From the NCBI RefSeq assembly GCF_000153805.1, contig NZ_DS022298.1:256616-320615 (forward strand): a stretch of 64,000 nucleotides of DNA, read 5' to 3'. Positions 21,546-31,504 of the stretch are shown here, one piece after another. Position 1 is the first letter of the stretch. Each line of letters opens with the position of its first letter. Origin of the DNA: Synechococcus sp. BL107. GTDB taxonomy: Bacteria > Cyanobacteriota > Cyanobacteriia > PCC-6307 > Cyanobiaceae. The notes under the pieces were generated by a model. That model did no database searches. It was given only the letters and a program-made list of their open reading frames with translations, and was not told where the DNA came from. Both the position numbers and the translations under genes were made by a program.

Positions 21546-22616
21546 CTAAGCTACGATATTAACAGAAGGCCAATCTGTAACGAAGGAGAATTGTGACGAC
21601 ATGGTTGACAAGTTATCAATTAATTTGATAAGTGATGGATTATCAGAGTCAAGATCACGTGCGCGACTAGCATAAGACTTGGCTAAGATGATGTCATGAC
21701 GGATGCAAGCAAGATTTGCAAGATTAAATAAGTGCTTAAAAGAATAGCCTTTTAAATTTGCTGCACAACCATAACAGATTTCAGCATAATGAAAAAGCTT
21801 CAAACCTATATAAGCATCAGCAGCTACCTCGTATACATCACCAATCAAATCAGATTTACAATTACCATAAATAGCAGTACAAGTTTTTAGAGCTAAATTA
21901 AAATTTTTCGACAATACTGCTTGCTCTGCCATCTTCAACTGATCACGGTGAAGTTCATGTGAAGTCGATTGAGGAATATTCTTTAATAAAGTTGACTCAT
22001 TCTTATCAAGAACTTTTGCGGTTAGCTTGGAGGTCGTTCTTTTCACTTCATCTGGAGTAAAAGCCATTAGTAGGGGGTCGGCAAGTGACCAAGCTGAATT
22101 ACTCGCTGATTCGATAATAGATTGAGATAAATTTACTTTTTGAAGAGAATCTAATAATCTATTTTTATTGGTTATTGCATCAATAAAATTGGGATTAATA
22201 TTTAATATCTCATCCAATAACAAAAGTGACTCGTCGAAACGTTTAAGATCAATTAATAGATTGGCGTAATTATTCTTTGTGGCCAAAGATTCAGGTGAAA
22301 GCTTTAAAGCTTTCAAAAGTAGAGGTTCTGATCGTTCAAAGTCGCCTAACCTGCGACAAGTAACGCCGAAGAGAGAATAATAAGACTCATCTTCGGAAAA
22401 GCATGATTCAATCTCAATTAGCAAGTTATATGCTTCCTGGTAATTACCAAGACTAAAATAAGAACTAGCTACAATTTTTGCTGCAATAGGTTCTAGAGTC
22501 GAAACAAGTGAGGATGATATCCAAGTTGAAATTACTGACTGATGGTCACCACCTCTGAAATGTGAAATGAGTGTAGAGACTAAATTTGACAAAGCAGCAC
22601 TATTCGATAGATCCAT
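21546..22616 (-). CDS. Tetratricopeptide-repeat protein
   Basis: 356 residues with several TPR-like helical pairs (SYFSLGNYQEAYNLLIEIES, then CRRLGDFERSEPLLLKALKL, then NYANLLIDLKRFDESLLLLD). No catalytic domain is visible. It sits between two glycosyltransferase genes on the same strand. It may be a scaffold or a diverged relative of the neighbouring TPR-glycosyltransferase whose catalytic part is lost. AT-rich. Confidence 0.6.
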   Translation of the reverse strand: MDLSNSAALSNLVSTLISHFRGGDHQSVISTWISSSLVSTLEPIAAKIVASSYFSLGNYQEAYNLLIEIESCFSEDESYYSLFGVTCRRLGDFERSEPLLLKALKLSPESLATKNNYANLLIDLKRFDESLLLLDEILNINPNFIDAITNKNRLLDSLQKVNLSQSIIESASNSAWSLADPLLMAFTPDEVKRTTSKLTAKVLDKNESTLLKNIPQSTSHELHRDQLKMAEQAVLSKNFNLALKTCTAIYGNCKSDLIGDVYEVAADAYIGLKLFHYAEICYGCAANLKGYSFKHLFNLANLACIRHDIILAKSYASRARDLDSDNPSLIKLIDNLSTMSSQFSFVTDWPSVNIVA

Positions 22617-22644
22617 TAAAGCACATGAGTATGAAGAGCATCAA

Positions 22645-24378
22645 CTAGTTATTTGACCTTGCAGAAGCAAATAGCCATTGAGAAGTCTTCTGGAGAGCAG
22701 AATGCCAACCACCAGTGTCATCTTGACGAGCAATACCTACTGATGGATACCAGTAAGAATTGGTTTGATTCTGGTCACTTAACCAACGCCAGTCAAAATG
22801 CTTACTAAGAAGACACATGGTAGGTATATTTAAGGAGCCAGAACCATGAATTGTAGTATTGGCTACGCTTACGACTACATCACATGCAGCAACTTGAGAC
22901 ATCCAAGTGTCCATATCCTTTAGAGAGTCTATGCGAGCATCATGAATAATATCGATGCCGGAGTTTTTCCAATCATATATTGTTTTAGATGTTTAGCCAT
23001 ACTGCAAATCGACAAAACGAAAACCCGGATGTTTAAGTAGAAAGTTCTTGAAAAGATCTTGATTCATAGATTTTTCTTCTATGCGCTTTCCCCTTCCGCC
23101 ACCACGCCAACTAACTCCGACTAAAAAATCCTTTTTGACGCCATGCTTCAAATACTCCGTACGAAACTGATTTGTAAGAGTTGAATTAGAGATTAAAAAA
23201 GGTACCTTGGGCGCAAAATGGTCTATAGAAGTGAAACGCTTACTACAAATGGAGCCAATAGCCGACTGAAAGTCAAAATTGGATGACGAAAGGGTCCCGT
23301 CTTTAATATCTGCAGGTGTGTAGAGAACGAATTTTCCAGCAGTAATCTCAGAAGAAAAAGAACGATGAAGGATCGGAGCTAGTCTAATGGATGTTAAAAG
23401 ACCTATTAGAGCAAACTCCTCGAACAACAAAGGAATGAGCGATACAAACATTATTACGTCTCCAATTGCTTGTTCTTCAAGCAAAAGGAGATGCTTTCCA
23501 ACACCACACTGACCGGTCCATAATGGTAATTGATCAGAAGTAAAGGGCTTAATTAACGCTCGTTGCCATTTTTGAGTGCCATCCGCAGGACAGCGTAAAC
23601 CGTATTCAAATAACGACCATCCACGCTCAAAATTACCCGATTGGAGCAAAAGAGATGAGCAATTCCAACTATGTACATCAACTAAATGCTGTAATTTGTA
23701 CCTATCATCAGCGAGAATACCAGGAGCGAAAGATGCACGCTTCATTGCTAAATCGTAATACTTAGCAGAGGAAACATGATCACATAACATCCTATAGTAA
23801 TTAGCGATTGCAAAATACAAAGCTATTGCGTCAACATCACTGCATTTATCAATTGAATCAAGAACTAAGTACTCAAATTCTGATTTAAGAGATTTTAGGC
23901 GATTATTAAATGAAGGTTCACTCAATAAAATCAAAAGATTTTTAAGCAGAGAAGGAGTCGCTCCGACATGATAAAGAGCTCTTGAAAGCAAAGATGAAGC
24001 CCAATGGTATAATTTAAGGTCTATAAGCCTATCCAAAACATACGAGTAAAATAAAGGCAATTCGGAAGGATATTTTTTTGGATCTGACAAACAAACATGA
24101 AGTCCAAGTAAAAAGAGACCCAAAGATTTAGTTGGATTTACACTGCTACACAAATTCGCATAATTCCCAATGATACCAATATGTAGAGGATAGAAATCTA
24201 ATCCTTTTTTATACACAACAGTTGCTTTATCAAATTCACCCTTCTCTCTAAGAAGTGCGCCATAGTTCTGATATAGTCTCCAATCCTTAATATCTTGATC
24301 GAAGGCCCTGCTATACTGAATTAATGCTTCATCAATATTGTCCTGCCTATGGGCTGCGAGAGCAAGAGAAAGACCCAT
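22645..24378 (-). pseudogene. TPR-glycosyltransferase interrupted by an in-frame TAA
   Basis: Two open stretches, 24378-22993 and 22992-22645, lie in one and the same frame, separated only by a TAA at 22995-22993. The first gives 461 residues: TPR repeats, then a GT-B-like domain with ERGWSLFEYGLRC and LLLLEEQAIGDVIMF. It ends FRFVDLQYG. Directly after the TAA the frame continues TSKTIYDWKNSGIDIIHDA, then VANTTIHGSGSLNIPT and DWRWL, the expected C-terminal end of cyanobacterial TPR-glycosyltransferases (OGT-like/ADP-heptose-type). Intact length would be about 577 residues. The TAA is most simply a recent nonsense mutation of GAA, CAA or AAA. It could also be read through or be a sequencing error. 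Confidence 0.75.
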
Positions 24379-24413
24379 GAGTTTTTAACTAGTTTAACAT
24401 CATCGTCAATATA

Positions 24414-25604
24414 ATGAAAATACTCATTCTTCATCCTAATTTTCCAGGCCAATTCAAGCATTTATGCAGCTTCTTTGAAAATAAAGGTCATGACGTGAGA
24501 TTTATATGCCAAACACACTACGGAAGGCGAATCAAAGGCATCAAATTAATTGCAGTAAAGCACCCTATGGGACACGAGCACTACATAAAAATATCAAAAA
24601 GTGAAAACAAGCGTGTCTCGTTAAGAGCTGACTATTACAGATCAGCTTTTGTAAAATTAAATGAATCAGGCTGGAAACCTAATTTAGTCATTAGTCATAC
24701 GGGATGGGGTTGTGGGGTTCACGTCAAGGAAATTTGGCCTGACACAAAATTAATAGGATACTTCGAATGGTGGTTTTCTCCGGATTCAGAATTAACTCAG
24801 GTAATGAGAAGTAATCCCTATCTAAAATCAATTGCAAAAGATTTTCAAGAACTATGGAAGCGAAACATTCATATGGCATTTGAAATGACTTTAGCAGATT
24901 ATATTGTTGCACCTTCAATATGGCAGAAAAAACAATTACCCGATAGCCTGATAGACAAATGCAATGTCATTTATGATGGAGTAAATGAAAACGTTTTTCG
25001 ATATGACCCTAAACAAATTAGTCCGATTCCAAAAATTACATATGGAACACGAGGAATGGAGCCAATGAGATGTTTTCCAGAATTTATCAAATCTTTGCCT
25101 GCACTAATAGAAAAGTGGCCGGACTTGACTGTAGAAATTGCTGGCTTGGATCAAATTTGCTATGGAGGCAAGAGTCCAAAGAATGGAAGTTGGATGCAGT
25201 GGGCCAAAAATTCTTTAAGCGAAACAGGAATCAGCGACAATATTAAATGGGTAGGGAGATTAGAATATGATGACTATGTTAAGTGGCTACAAAGCAGCTG
25301 GTGCCATGTGTACTTAACGCATCCATATGTTATGAGCTGGAGCTTGCATGAAGCATATTTATGCAATACGCCAATAGTAACTAATAAATCATTGGCAGTT
25401 GAGGAATTATTCGACGACAATGATAATATTGAATTTTGCGTAGATTTGGAAGGTGAAAACATTATTGAAGCGATTAACATGCAATTAAGAAATCCGAATC
25501 GGTGGAAACTGTCCTCCAACAAGAGAAAGGGAAATCTCTCACTACAAACTAATATGAAAAAATGGGAGAATGTTGCAGAAATATTAGTGGCACAGCAAGC
25601 TTGA
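24414..25604 (+). CDS. Glycosyltransferase, GT4 family
   Basis: 396 residues. The N-terminus MKILILHPNFPGQFKHL is typical of the Glyco_trans_4_3 group of GT-B enzymes. The donor-binding half has YGTRGMEPMRCFPEF, WVGRLEYDDYVKWLQSS and HPYVMSWSLHEAYLCNTPIV, where the later Glu binds the nucleotide sugar. It is probably involved in polysaccharide or glycoprotein assembly. It is divergent from the TPR-glycosyltransferase with only 35 bases between. AT-rich. Confidence 0.85.
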   Translation: MKILILHPNFPGQFKHLCSFFENKGHDVRFICQTHYGRRIKGIKLIAVKHPMGHEHYIKISKSENKRVSLRADYYRSAFVKLNESGWKPNLVISHTGWGCGVHVKEIWPDTKLIGYFEWWFSPDSELTQVMRSNPYLKSIAKDFQELWKRNIHMAFEMTLADYIVAPSIWQKKQLPDSLIDKCNVIYDGVNENVFRYDPKQISPIPKITYGTRGMEPMRCFPEFIKSLPALIEKWPDLTVEIAGLDQICYGGKSPKNGSWMQWAKNSLSETGISDNIKWVGRLEYDDYVKWLQSSWCHVYLTHPYVMSWSLHEAYLCNTPIVTNKSLAVEELFDDNDNIEFCVDLEGENIIEAINMQLRNPNRWKLSSNKRKGNLSLQTNMKKWENVAEILVAQQA

Positions 25605-25730
25605 CTGGCTTTGGTCGGATTTAGAAGAAGACTAAGGGCAGTTTGCGAGCATTTCCACAATTATTGACGCATATGGATCAATTGAGTTAATATCTGGCTG
25701 GTCTAGTGTGGCCCTCTTCCAAATTACTCA

Positions 25731-27086
25731 ATGGCTTTTTTAATTACTTCCGCTGGTAGCGTTACCAACGGCACAACTGGCGGGGATCTCTTCACCGCAC
25801 AAAGCGGCGCCGTTGCAAATTCGACCATCAATGGTCTTGCTGGTGCCGATACGATCAGTCTCGAGCAAGGTGGTACTGCTACCAACCTAGATATCGATGC
25901 CGCCGGTGGTATTGATAAAATTGTCATTAGTGGTGCAACGATCTCCGCAGGTAGCATTCTCGGTGGTGCTGGTGGGGACACACTCACTCTCTCTACCGTC
26001 GTCGTTGCAGCATCAACCGATCTGAAGACCGGAGATGGAGATGACACTCTTACGATGAGTGCTACTTCGTTCAAATCTTCACAACTTTACTTCGGCGGCG
26101 GTTCAGATACCGCGCAAATCAGAGCAGTTGATTTCACCGACAGCCTAATCGGCTTTGGTGCAGGCGCCGATGAAGTAACAGCCTCGACGATTACTACTAA
26201 TTCGGCAACCATCCTTGGCGGTGGTGGAGCTGACAAGATGACTATTTCCGGAACAGGTAATAGTCACCTCCTCATCAACATGGACTCCTCAGTCAATGGT
26301 GGTGGAGCTGACACTTTAACTTTCGAAGATGACCTTGGTGCAGACAGCACCATTAAAGGTAAGGGAGGTAAAGATGTTTTGACTGTCAGCGGAGTATCAG
26401 TATCTTCTCAAGTTCTTGGTAACGCTGGCGCTGACAACATCACAGTCGGTGGCACCATGGCCGGTACTGCCTTAGTTGGTGGTGGATCTGGTAACGACAG
26501 CATTACTTTGTCCAATACCTTGGCCGCTGGTTCCACTGTTCAAGGTGGTGGTGGAGCTGATTCCATCGACTTCGGTGGAGACGCTGACGCAGCAGCCTAC
26601 GTTTATGGTGGCAATGGTGCTGACACCCTGAAACTCAATGATGCTTTCTCATCTAATGAGGGCAAGGTTGGTTATGCAGCTTTCACTGAATCCACAATCG
26701 GTGGTTATGACCAAATTGATAACGCTGCGACAGTCAGTGGTATCGATTTCAAATTCGATAACCAAACAACCTTCGTTACTGCTGAAGCTGTCAAAGACAC
26801 CAGCAAGGATCTCGATGCGACTGTCACAGACGGCACTTTCGTCAACGCTGACTTTGGAACCGCAGGTCTTACTGCACGTGTAGGTGTTTTGGATGCAACT
26901 GTAACCACCCAAGGTTCCGTTGCAATCTTCGAAGGATCAACGGGTGATTACTTCATGTTCATTCAGGGCGGCACAACTGGTACCTCTGATGACTTTGTCG
27001 CTGACATTCACGACACAATCACAGGTGTTGCCGGTGGTTTAACCCTTGGTGACAACACCGTTGACATCATCTACGCTAACAACTAA
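25731..27086 (+). CDS. Secreted beta-solenoid repeat protein (RTX-like; type I secretion substrate)
   Basis: 451 residues, no signal peptide, almost no Cys, very Asp/Gly/Ser/Thr-rich and acidic. About residues 25-310 hold twelve or so repeats of ~20-24 residues with the core [ILV]-x-G-G-x-G-A-D-[ST]-[IL] (e.g. LGGGGADKM, QGGGGADSI, YGGNGADTL). This is a variant of the calcium-binding GGxGxD motif with one per coil. The C-terminal ~100 residues contain FMFIQGGTTGTSDDFVADI, a pattern common at the end of cyanobacterial surface proteins exported by type I systems. It likely forms a cell-surface layer or adhesin. The HlyD/ABC module to its right is the obvious exporter. A strong terminator follows. 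It is more GC-rich and acidic than the glycan genes around it. Confidence 0.82.
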   Translation: MAFLITSAGSVTNGTTGGDLFTAQSGAVANSTINGLAGADTISLEQGGTATNLDIDAAGGIDKIVISGATISAGSILGGAGGDTLTLSTVVVAASTDLKTGDGDDTLTMSATSFKSSQLYFGGGSDTAQIRAVDFTDSLIGFGAGADEVTASTITTNSATILGGGGADKMTISGTGNSHLLINMDSSVNGGGADTLTFEDDLGADSTIKGKGGKDVLTVSGVSVSSQVLGNAGADNITVGGTMAGTALVGGGSGNDSITLSNTLAAGSTVQGGGGADSIDFGGDADAAAYVYGGNGADTLKLNDAFSSNEGKVGYAAFTESTIGGYDQIDNAATVSGIDFKFDNQTTFVTAEAVKDTSKDLDATVTDGTFVNADFGTAGLTARVGVLDATVTTQGSVAIFEGSTGDYFMFIQGGTTGTSDDFVADIHDTITGVAGGLTLGDNTVDIIYANN

Positions 27087-27122
27087 TTAATAATCCCATA
27101 GGATTATTTGTTAGTTTTCTAT

Positions 27123-27151
27123 CCCTCTCCGTTTCCGGAGGGGGTTTTTTT
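27123..27151 (+). terminator. Rho-independent terminator of the beta-solenoid gene
   Basis: ccctctccg (27123-27131) pairs with cggaggggg (27136-27144), nine pairs including one G-U, around a four-base loop. It is followed at once by seven T. It lies about 36 bases after the stop. This is the clearest intrinsic terminator in the window and fits a highly expressed surface protein. Confidence 0.85.
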
Positions 27152-27838
27152 ATGGGTAAAATTTATATGCCCCTAATTTATTCATTTTGTTGCCATGGGT
27201 CATACCACTCAACCGATATGTAATATGACAAGCAATACTCGATGCCTCTTCAACGAAACATTCTATTGTGTCACCAATAATTACCCCTTAATCAATATAA
27301 TATAGTCAACATTCCTCATGCCATTGATTTTCTGCACTAATTAGGTCAATGGATCTCCCATACTCGCTTGATACATGGAGGTTTGCGTCATTTTTATGAA
27401 GAGCAAACTCTAGGCGAGGGCTCGAATCCTCTTCCAATCGCAACCTGAAAGAACTGAGAAATTGCGACAACAATAACAAATCTAATTCAACTTAAAATTA
27501 TACTAGCAACACATCCAATAGTCTTCTGGGACTTATATATATTGAATCAGGTAGTGAATAAAACAACTGCCTGCCATAAATGAAATCTATAATTTAAGCA
27601 TAATGAATAGGTAGCAATTTAATAGCAAAGCAAAACTACTATCCCCTGAGACAGTAAGAAAGATTGATGAAAAGAAATTTCAAAGCTTTGGCTATAACAT
27701 CAAATACAAAAGCGAAGAATAGAAAAATAAGAGCAAGATTTTTCCGTTAAATTCTTAAAAATAGACTTAACAACAGGTTAATCCAATCAATTATTCAAAA
27801 TAAAAAAATTATCTGCGCAATCTTTTCTGCAGCAGTAT
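27152..27838. other. AT-rich intergenic stretch without a gene
   Basis: About 690 bases with stops in all frames and no supportable ORF. It separates the secreted protein from the exporter operon, which is convergent with it. Two items stand out: a short tRNA T-arm-like sequence at 27415-27442 and a perfect palindrome at the right edge. Confidence 0.6.
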
Positions 27839-27864
27839 GTCTTATTTGCTTAAGCAAATAAGAC
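27839..27864. repeat. Perfect 26-bp palindrome downstream of the exporter operon
   Basis: gtcttatttgctt is followed directly by its exact reverse complement aagcaaataagac. It sits 12 bases beyond the ABC-exporter stop. There is no T-run on the minus strand, so it is not a canonical terminator. It may be a 3'-end stabilising hairpin or a dimeric protein-binding site. Confidence 0.8.
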
Positions 27865-27876
27865 AGCAAGATTCAT

Positions 27877-30843
27877 TCAATTTCCCTGCTGATCAAAAAG
27901 TGCAGCATATCTTTGATTTAAATTCATTAATTGCTGATGTGTGCCTTCCTCAACTAACTTTCCAGAATCCATTACAAGTATATGATCGCTATTACGGATC
28001 GAGCTCAGGCGATGAGTAATAAACAGTACAGTTCTGCCAGAAGCCCAATCCTGAAGGTTTAAGCAGAGTTGTCTTTCAGTGCTGTAGTCAAGAGCACTTG
28101 TAGCTTCATCCATAACCAAAAGTTGAGGATTAGCAAGTACAGTTCTAGCAATAGCGATGCGTTGCCTTTGACCACCACTCAAATTGCTGCCTCTTTCGGC
28201 TAATGGTGTTGCATAACCTTGACCTAAACTCATAATAAACTCATGAGCACAGGCAATTTTAGCTGCCTCAATAATTGAATCATTTGTGGCTTGTGGATCA
28301 TTCAAAGCAATATTTTCAGCAACTGTACCTTCAAAAAGTAGTGAATCTTGTGGGACAATTCCAATTTGCCTTCTCAAACTTGAAAGATTAACTTTGGAAA
28401 CATCATAATTATCAATAAAAATTCTACCTTGATCGGGTGAATAAAGTTTGGGGATAAGCTTAGTCAAAGTACTTTTTCCACTACCACTTTGGCCTACAAT
28501 GCCAACAAAACTGCCGGCCAAAAGATTTAGGCTTACATCATCAACTTGGTAAGGACCTTTGTCCGCAAAGCGAAAGCTGACACTTTCAAATCGGATATTC
28601 CCAGAGATCGGAGGCATAGAGATTTGAGCAACATCCTCAGCTGCTGAAAGTTCAGGATTCTGATCTAATATGTCACTAAGCCTCTCCATAGATAACTGCA
28701 CTTTCTGAAATCCTTGATACAACCCAGACAATTGCAGTAATGGCGAGGTGACTTTTCCACTAATAATTCTGAAAGCAATCAACATACCGAGAGTTAATTG
28801 ACCTTCTAGTACTAATCCCATTCCTATCCACAAAACAAGTAACGAACTAAATTGATTTAAAAAGCCACCGATCTCTCCGGAAGTAGCACCTAGGGCTGTA
28901 GCTTTAAATCCTTCAGAAACAAAATGTCTATATCTATCTTGCCATTTCCAACGCGCAGTAAGCTCGAAATGCTGCGCTTTAACAGTCTGTATTCCTCCCA
29001 ATACTTCAATAAGATGACTTTGGGTTCTTGCTTGAGCCACAGCACGTTTACGGATAAGATTTTTGTATATAGGAGCAATCAAAAATACCATCAAAACATA
29101 AATCGGAAGCGTACTTAACGCAACAGCCGTAAGGAATGGCGAGTAAACGAGCATTACAGCTAAATATAAAAGCGCAAAAATAATATTTAAAACAGAAACT
29201 AAAGCAGTTCCGGTAAGAAAACCGCGAATCGTATTTAATTCACCTAATCTTTGCGAAAGCTCACCTACTGGTCTTTTTTCAAAGTAAGAAAGTGGAAGAG
29301 CTAATAAGCGATCAATAACAGCAGTTCCTAAAGTCAAATCCATTCTGTCAGTTGTATCGACAAAGATATATGTTCGGAGAGCCGTAAGAAGGCCCTGAAA
29401 AAGAGCAAGTAGTATCATTACAGAACCTAAAACATTTAAACTGCTTAGATTTCCTTGTGTTAAAACTTTATCAATTATTTGCTGAATGAGCAAAGGAATC
29501 ATGAGTCCAAATAGTTGCGCAAACAAAGAAGCTGCAAATACTAAAATTAAGGACTTCCTATATTTTGAAATTAAGGGTGTAAACCAACTCCATCCGAAGC
29601 GAGATCTAGGCGTAGTTCCAATCCTACGTGGAAGAGCAAATCGCAATGTATCCCCTAACTTGTCTTGAAGATCTTTTTCGGTTATAGAAATTAGACCCTT
29701 ATGAGGATGACCTAGAATAATATTCTTACCACTATTAGAGAAAAGCACAACAGGTATCTCTTCAAGCAAAAATATTGCAGGAGCCTCAATGCTAAGAAAA
29801 TACTTTTTGTCTACATTTGCAAGTTGACAATTAAGGCCAAGGACTTCTTGAAGGCTAGCCATTAATTCTAAAGTGAGGGGTTTGTTCCTTCGAAAATGAC
29901 CTTCAACTAATTTAGAAATAGAGTCTCTACGGAATGGCACCTCTTGTTGAAGTGCTACCATCTCACTAATTGCTAAAATCTCCTCAAAAGATCCAACACC
30001 CTTCACAAAAGGATACTTATCATCAAGACCTTGATTATCTGCCTCAAGAATTCCTAACTGCTGCAATGATTTACTTGGATTCTCTATAAACAGAGAATCT
30101 TGATTATTTGAGGAATCAGAACTCAAAGGAGGGCTTAAATCAGGATGGTCTAGTAGACCAACCAATCGGTATGGAAATTTAAAACCCTCTCGTGTCGGTA
30201 AAGATTCTCCTGGCAATACCCTATATCCAGGCGGATAATTAGGGACACCGTCGCTGCTCATAATCCAGACAACATCTGAAGGGCAATCAGATGAAGGTTT
30301 AAACGCAACTCCTGGTTCAATTGATTGAGTCCAAGACTTCTGATTGGCAAGATCATCCAATCTTGATTGCCATCCTTCCAGTTGGTAAAAATTATGATCT
30401 GCGGAGGCTTTTATAACATCGTAAACTTCATGCAGATTTTTAATCTCTGAAAATTTCTTCTGAAAAGGAATACTTTGTTCGAATATTTTGACAAAAATGT
30501 CAGACGGTATTGATAAAAGAAGGGAATCTTCGGAAGCTATTATCCATTCACAAGGTGAAGCACGAAGCAGCGATATCCAACCAATTAATTGACCTGATCC
30601 TCGCAAGTCTATAGTCTTTGATCCATCAGAAGTTTGAGCTAAAAGACGAACTTTTCCCTGAATAACAATATGAATATCCTCAGGGAGCGTGTCAGGACGA
30701 AGAATGCGCTGCCCAAGTGAACATCGCAGAATTTGAGATTTCGAAAAAAGAGCCTTACAGTGTTCTTGACTTAGAGATGAGAATGGTGGCTGTTGACTCA
30801 CAGCTTTTACAATGAGTTCGAGGCTGCCGAGAGAAGAATTCAT
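27877..30843 (-). CDS. Type I secretion ABC exporter with N-terminal cyclic-nucleotide-binding-like domain
   Basis: 988 residues. About 15-130 is a cNMP-binding fold (LSQEHCKALFSKSQILRCSL, then DIHIVIQGKVRLLA, then LRGSGQLIGWISLL). About 290-400 is a degenerate C39-like domain (EVPFRRDSISKLVEGHFRR) without the catalytic Cys, so it docks rather than cleaves. About 425-700 is the six-helix membrane domain. The nucleotide-binding domain has Walker A GQSGSGKST (~785), signature LSGGQRQR (~888) and Walker B LLVMDEATSALD (~908). The layout resembles HetC and other HlyB-like exporters of cyanobacteria. It should form the inner-membrane part of a type I system with the HlyD adaptor; TolC is not in the window. 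It is last in the operon hlyD - parvulin - exporter. AT-rich. Confidence 0.92.
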   Translation of the reverse strand: MNSSLGSLELIVKAVSQQPPFSSLSQEHCKALFSKSQILRCSLGQRILRPDTLPEDIHIVIQGKVRLLAQTSDGSKTIDLRGSGQLIGWISLLRASPCEWIIASEDSLLLSIPSDIFVKIFEQSIPFQKKFSEIKNLHEVYDVIKASADHNFYQLEGWQSRLDDLANQKSWTQSIEPGVAFKPSSDCPSDVVWIMSSDGVPNYPPGYRVLPGESLPTREGFKFPYRLVGLLDHPDLSPPLSSDSSNNQDSLFIENPSKSLQQLGILEADNQGLDDKYPFVKGVGSFEEILAISEMVALQQEVPFRRDSISKLVEGHFRRNKPLTLELMASLQEVLGLNCQLANVDKKYFLSIEAPAIFLLEEIPVVLFSNSGKNIILGHPHKGLISITEKDLQDKLGDTLRFALPRRIGTTPRSRFGWSWFTPLISKYRKSLILVFAASLFAQLFGLMIPLLIQQIIDKVLTQGNLSSLNVLGSVMILLALFQGLLTALRTYIFVDTTDRMDLTLGTAVIDRLLALPLSYFEKRPVGELSQRLGELNTIRGFLTGTALVSVLNIIFALLYLAVMLVYSPFLTAVALSTLPIYVLMVFLIAPIYKNLIRKRAVAQARTQSHLIEVLGGIQTVKAQHFELTARWKWQDRYRHFVSEGFKATALGATSGEIGGFLNQFSSLLVLWIGMGLVLEGQLTLGMLIAFRIISGKVTSPLLQLSGLYQGFQKVQLSMERLSDILDQNPELSAAEDVAQISMPPISGNIRFESVSFRFADKGPYQVDDVSLNLLAGSFVGIVGQSGSGKSTLTKLIPKLYSPDQGRIFIDNYDVSKVNLSSLRRQIGIVPQDSLLFEGTVAENIALNDPQATNDSIIEAAKIACAHEFIMSLGQGYATPLAERGSNLSGGQRQRIAIARTVLANPQLLVMDEATSALDYSTERQLCLNLQDWASGRTVLFITHRLSSIRNSDHILVMDSGKLVEEGTHQQLMNLNQRYAALFDQQGN

Positions 30844-30855
30844 ATTATTTAAAAT

Positions 30856-31500
30856 TTAATCTTTTATAGATTTTAAATGATCGTAGAGATAATCTGACAT
30901 GCCGTTCAACCACAAGTCAAATTGACGCTGCAAGATTCGTTGATCAAGGGCAGGACTACGAACACAAGGAATAAAATCAATCAACTGCAAAATTGCAAAC
31001 ATATTCCCTACAGAAAGAGGCTTTGTTGTTTGACCCACTTTCAATTTTTTTAAAAAGATTTGTATTCCTGAGGGAAATTCTTCCATATTCTGCAATTCAA
31101 AAGCTCCACCCTTGAACCGTTCGCTACCTTCACCATACAACATAGATAACTGCTCAAAAGTAGACTCTCCCATGCTTAATCGATGGTAGAGCTCAAAGGC
31201 GAGACCTTGATTTGAGACCCGAATTAATCTACATGAAGCCTGATCTAAACTATCTTTACACTCTAAAAACAATTGATCGAGACGATGTCCCCAGAACTCT
31301 CTAGCCCATAACAAGTGACCCTGATTGGAAGGATATTTTTGATTAATTCTTTGTCTAATAAACAATCTCAGAAAGGTTTTAAGCATATCCACATCGTCAA
31401 GTAGATGGTGACACGGAAAAATTTGTTCCAGAATAATTTGATTACATTCATTGTCAATCCATTCTGCTGGGGTAGGGTCTAAGATAAAATTAGAATCCAT
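30856..31500 (-). CDS. Parvulin-like peptidyl-prolyl isomerase of the type I secretion operon
   Basis: 214 residues from the ATG at 31500 (MDSNFILDP), four bases after the hlyD stop. Residues ~110-185 fit a rotamase/PpiC domain: FELYHRLSMGESTFEQLSML, then SERFKGGAFELQNMEEFPSG, then LKKLKVGQTTKPLSVGNMFA. The N-terminal half is helical, as in SurA/PrsA-type foldases. There is no signal peptide, so it acts in the cytoplasm on the substrate or on the exporter complex. It begins 12 bases from the ABC gene and is clearly co-transcribed. A longer ORF from 31557 overlaps hlyD and is less likely. Confidence 0.72.
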   Translation of the reverse strand: MDSNFILDPTPAEWIDNECNQIILEQIFPCHHLLDDVDMLKTFLRLFIRQRINQKYPSNQGHLLWAREFWGHRLDQLFLECKDSLDQASCRLIRVSNQGLAFELYHRLSMGESTFEQLSMLYGEGSERFKGGAFELQNMEEFPSGIQIFLKKLKVGQTTKPLSVGNMFAILQLIDFIPCVRSPALDQRILQRQFDLWLNGMSDYLYDHLKSIKD

Positions 31501-31504
31501 TACA

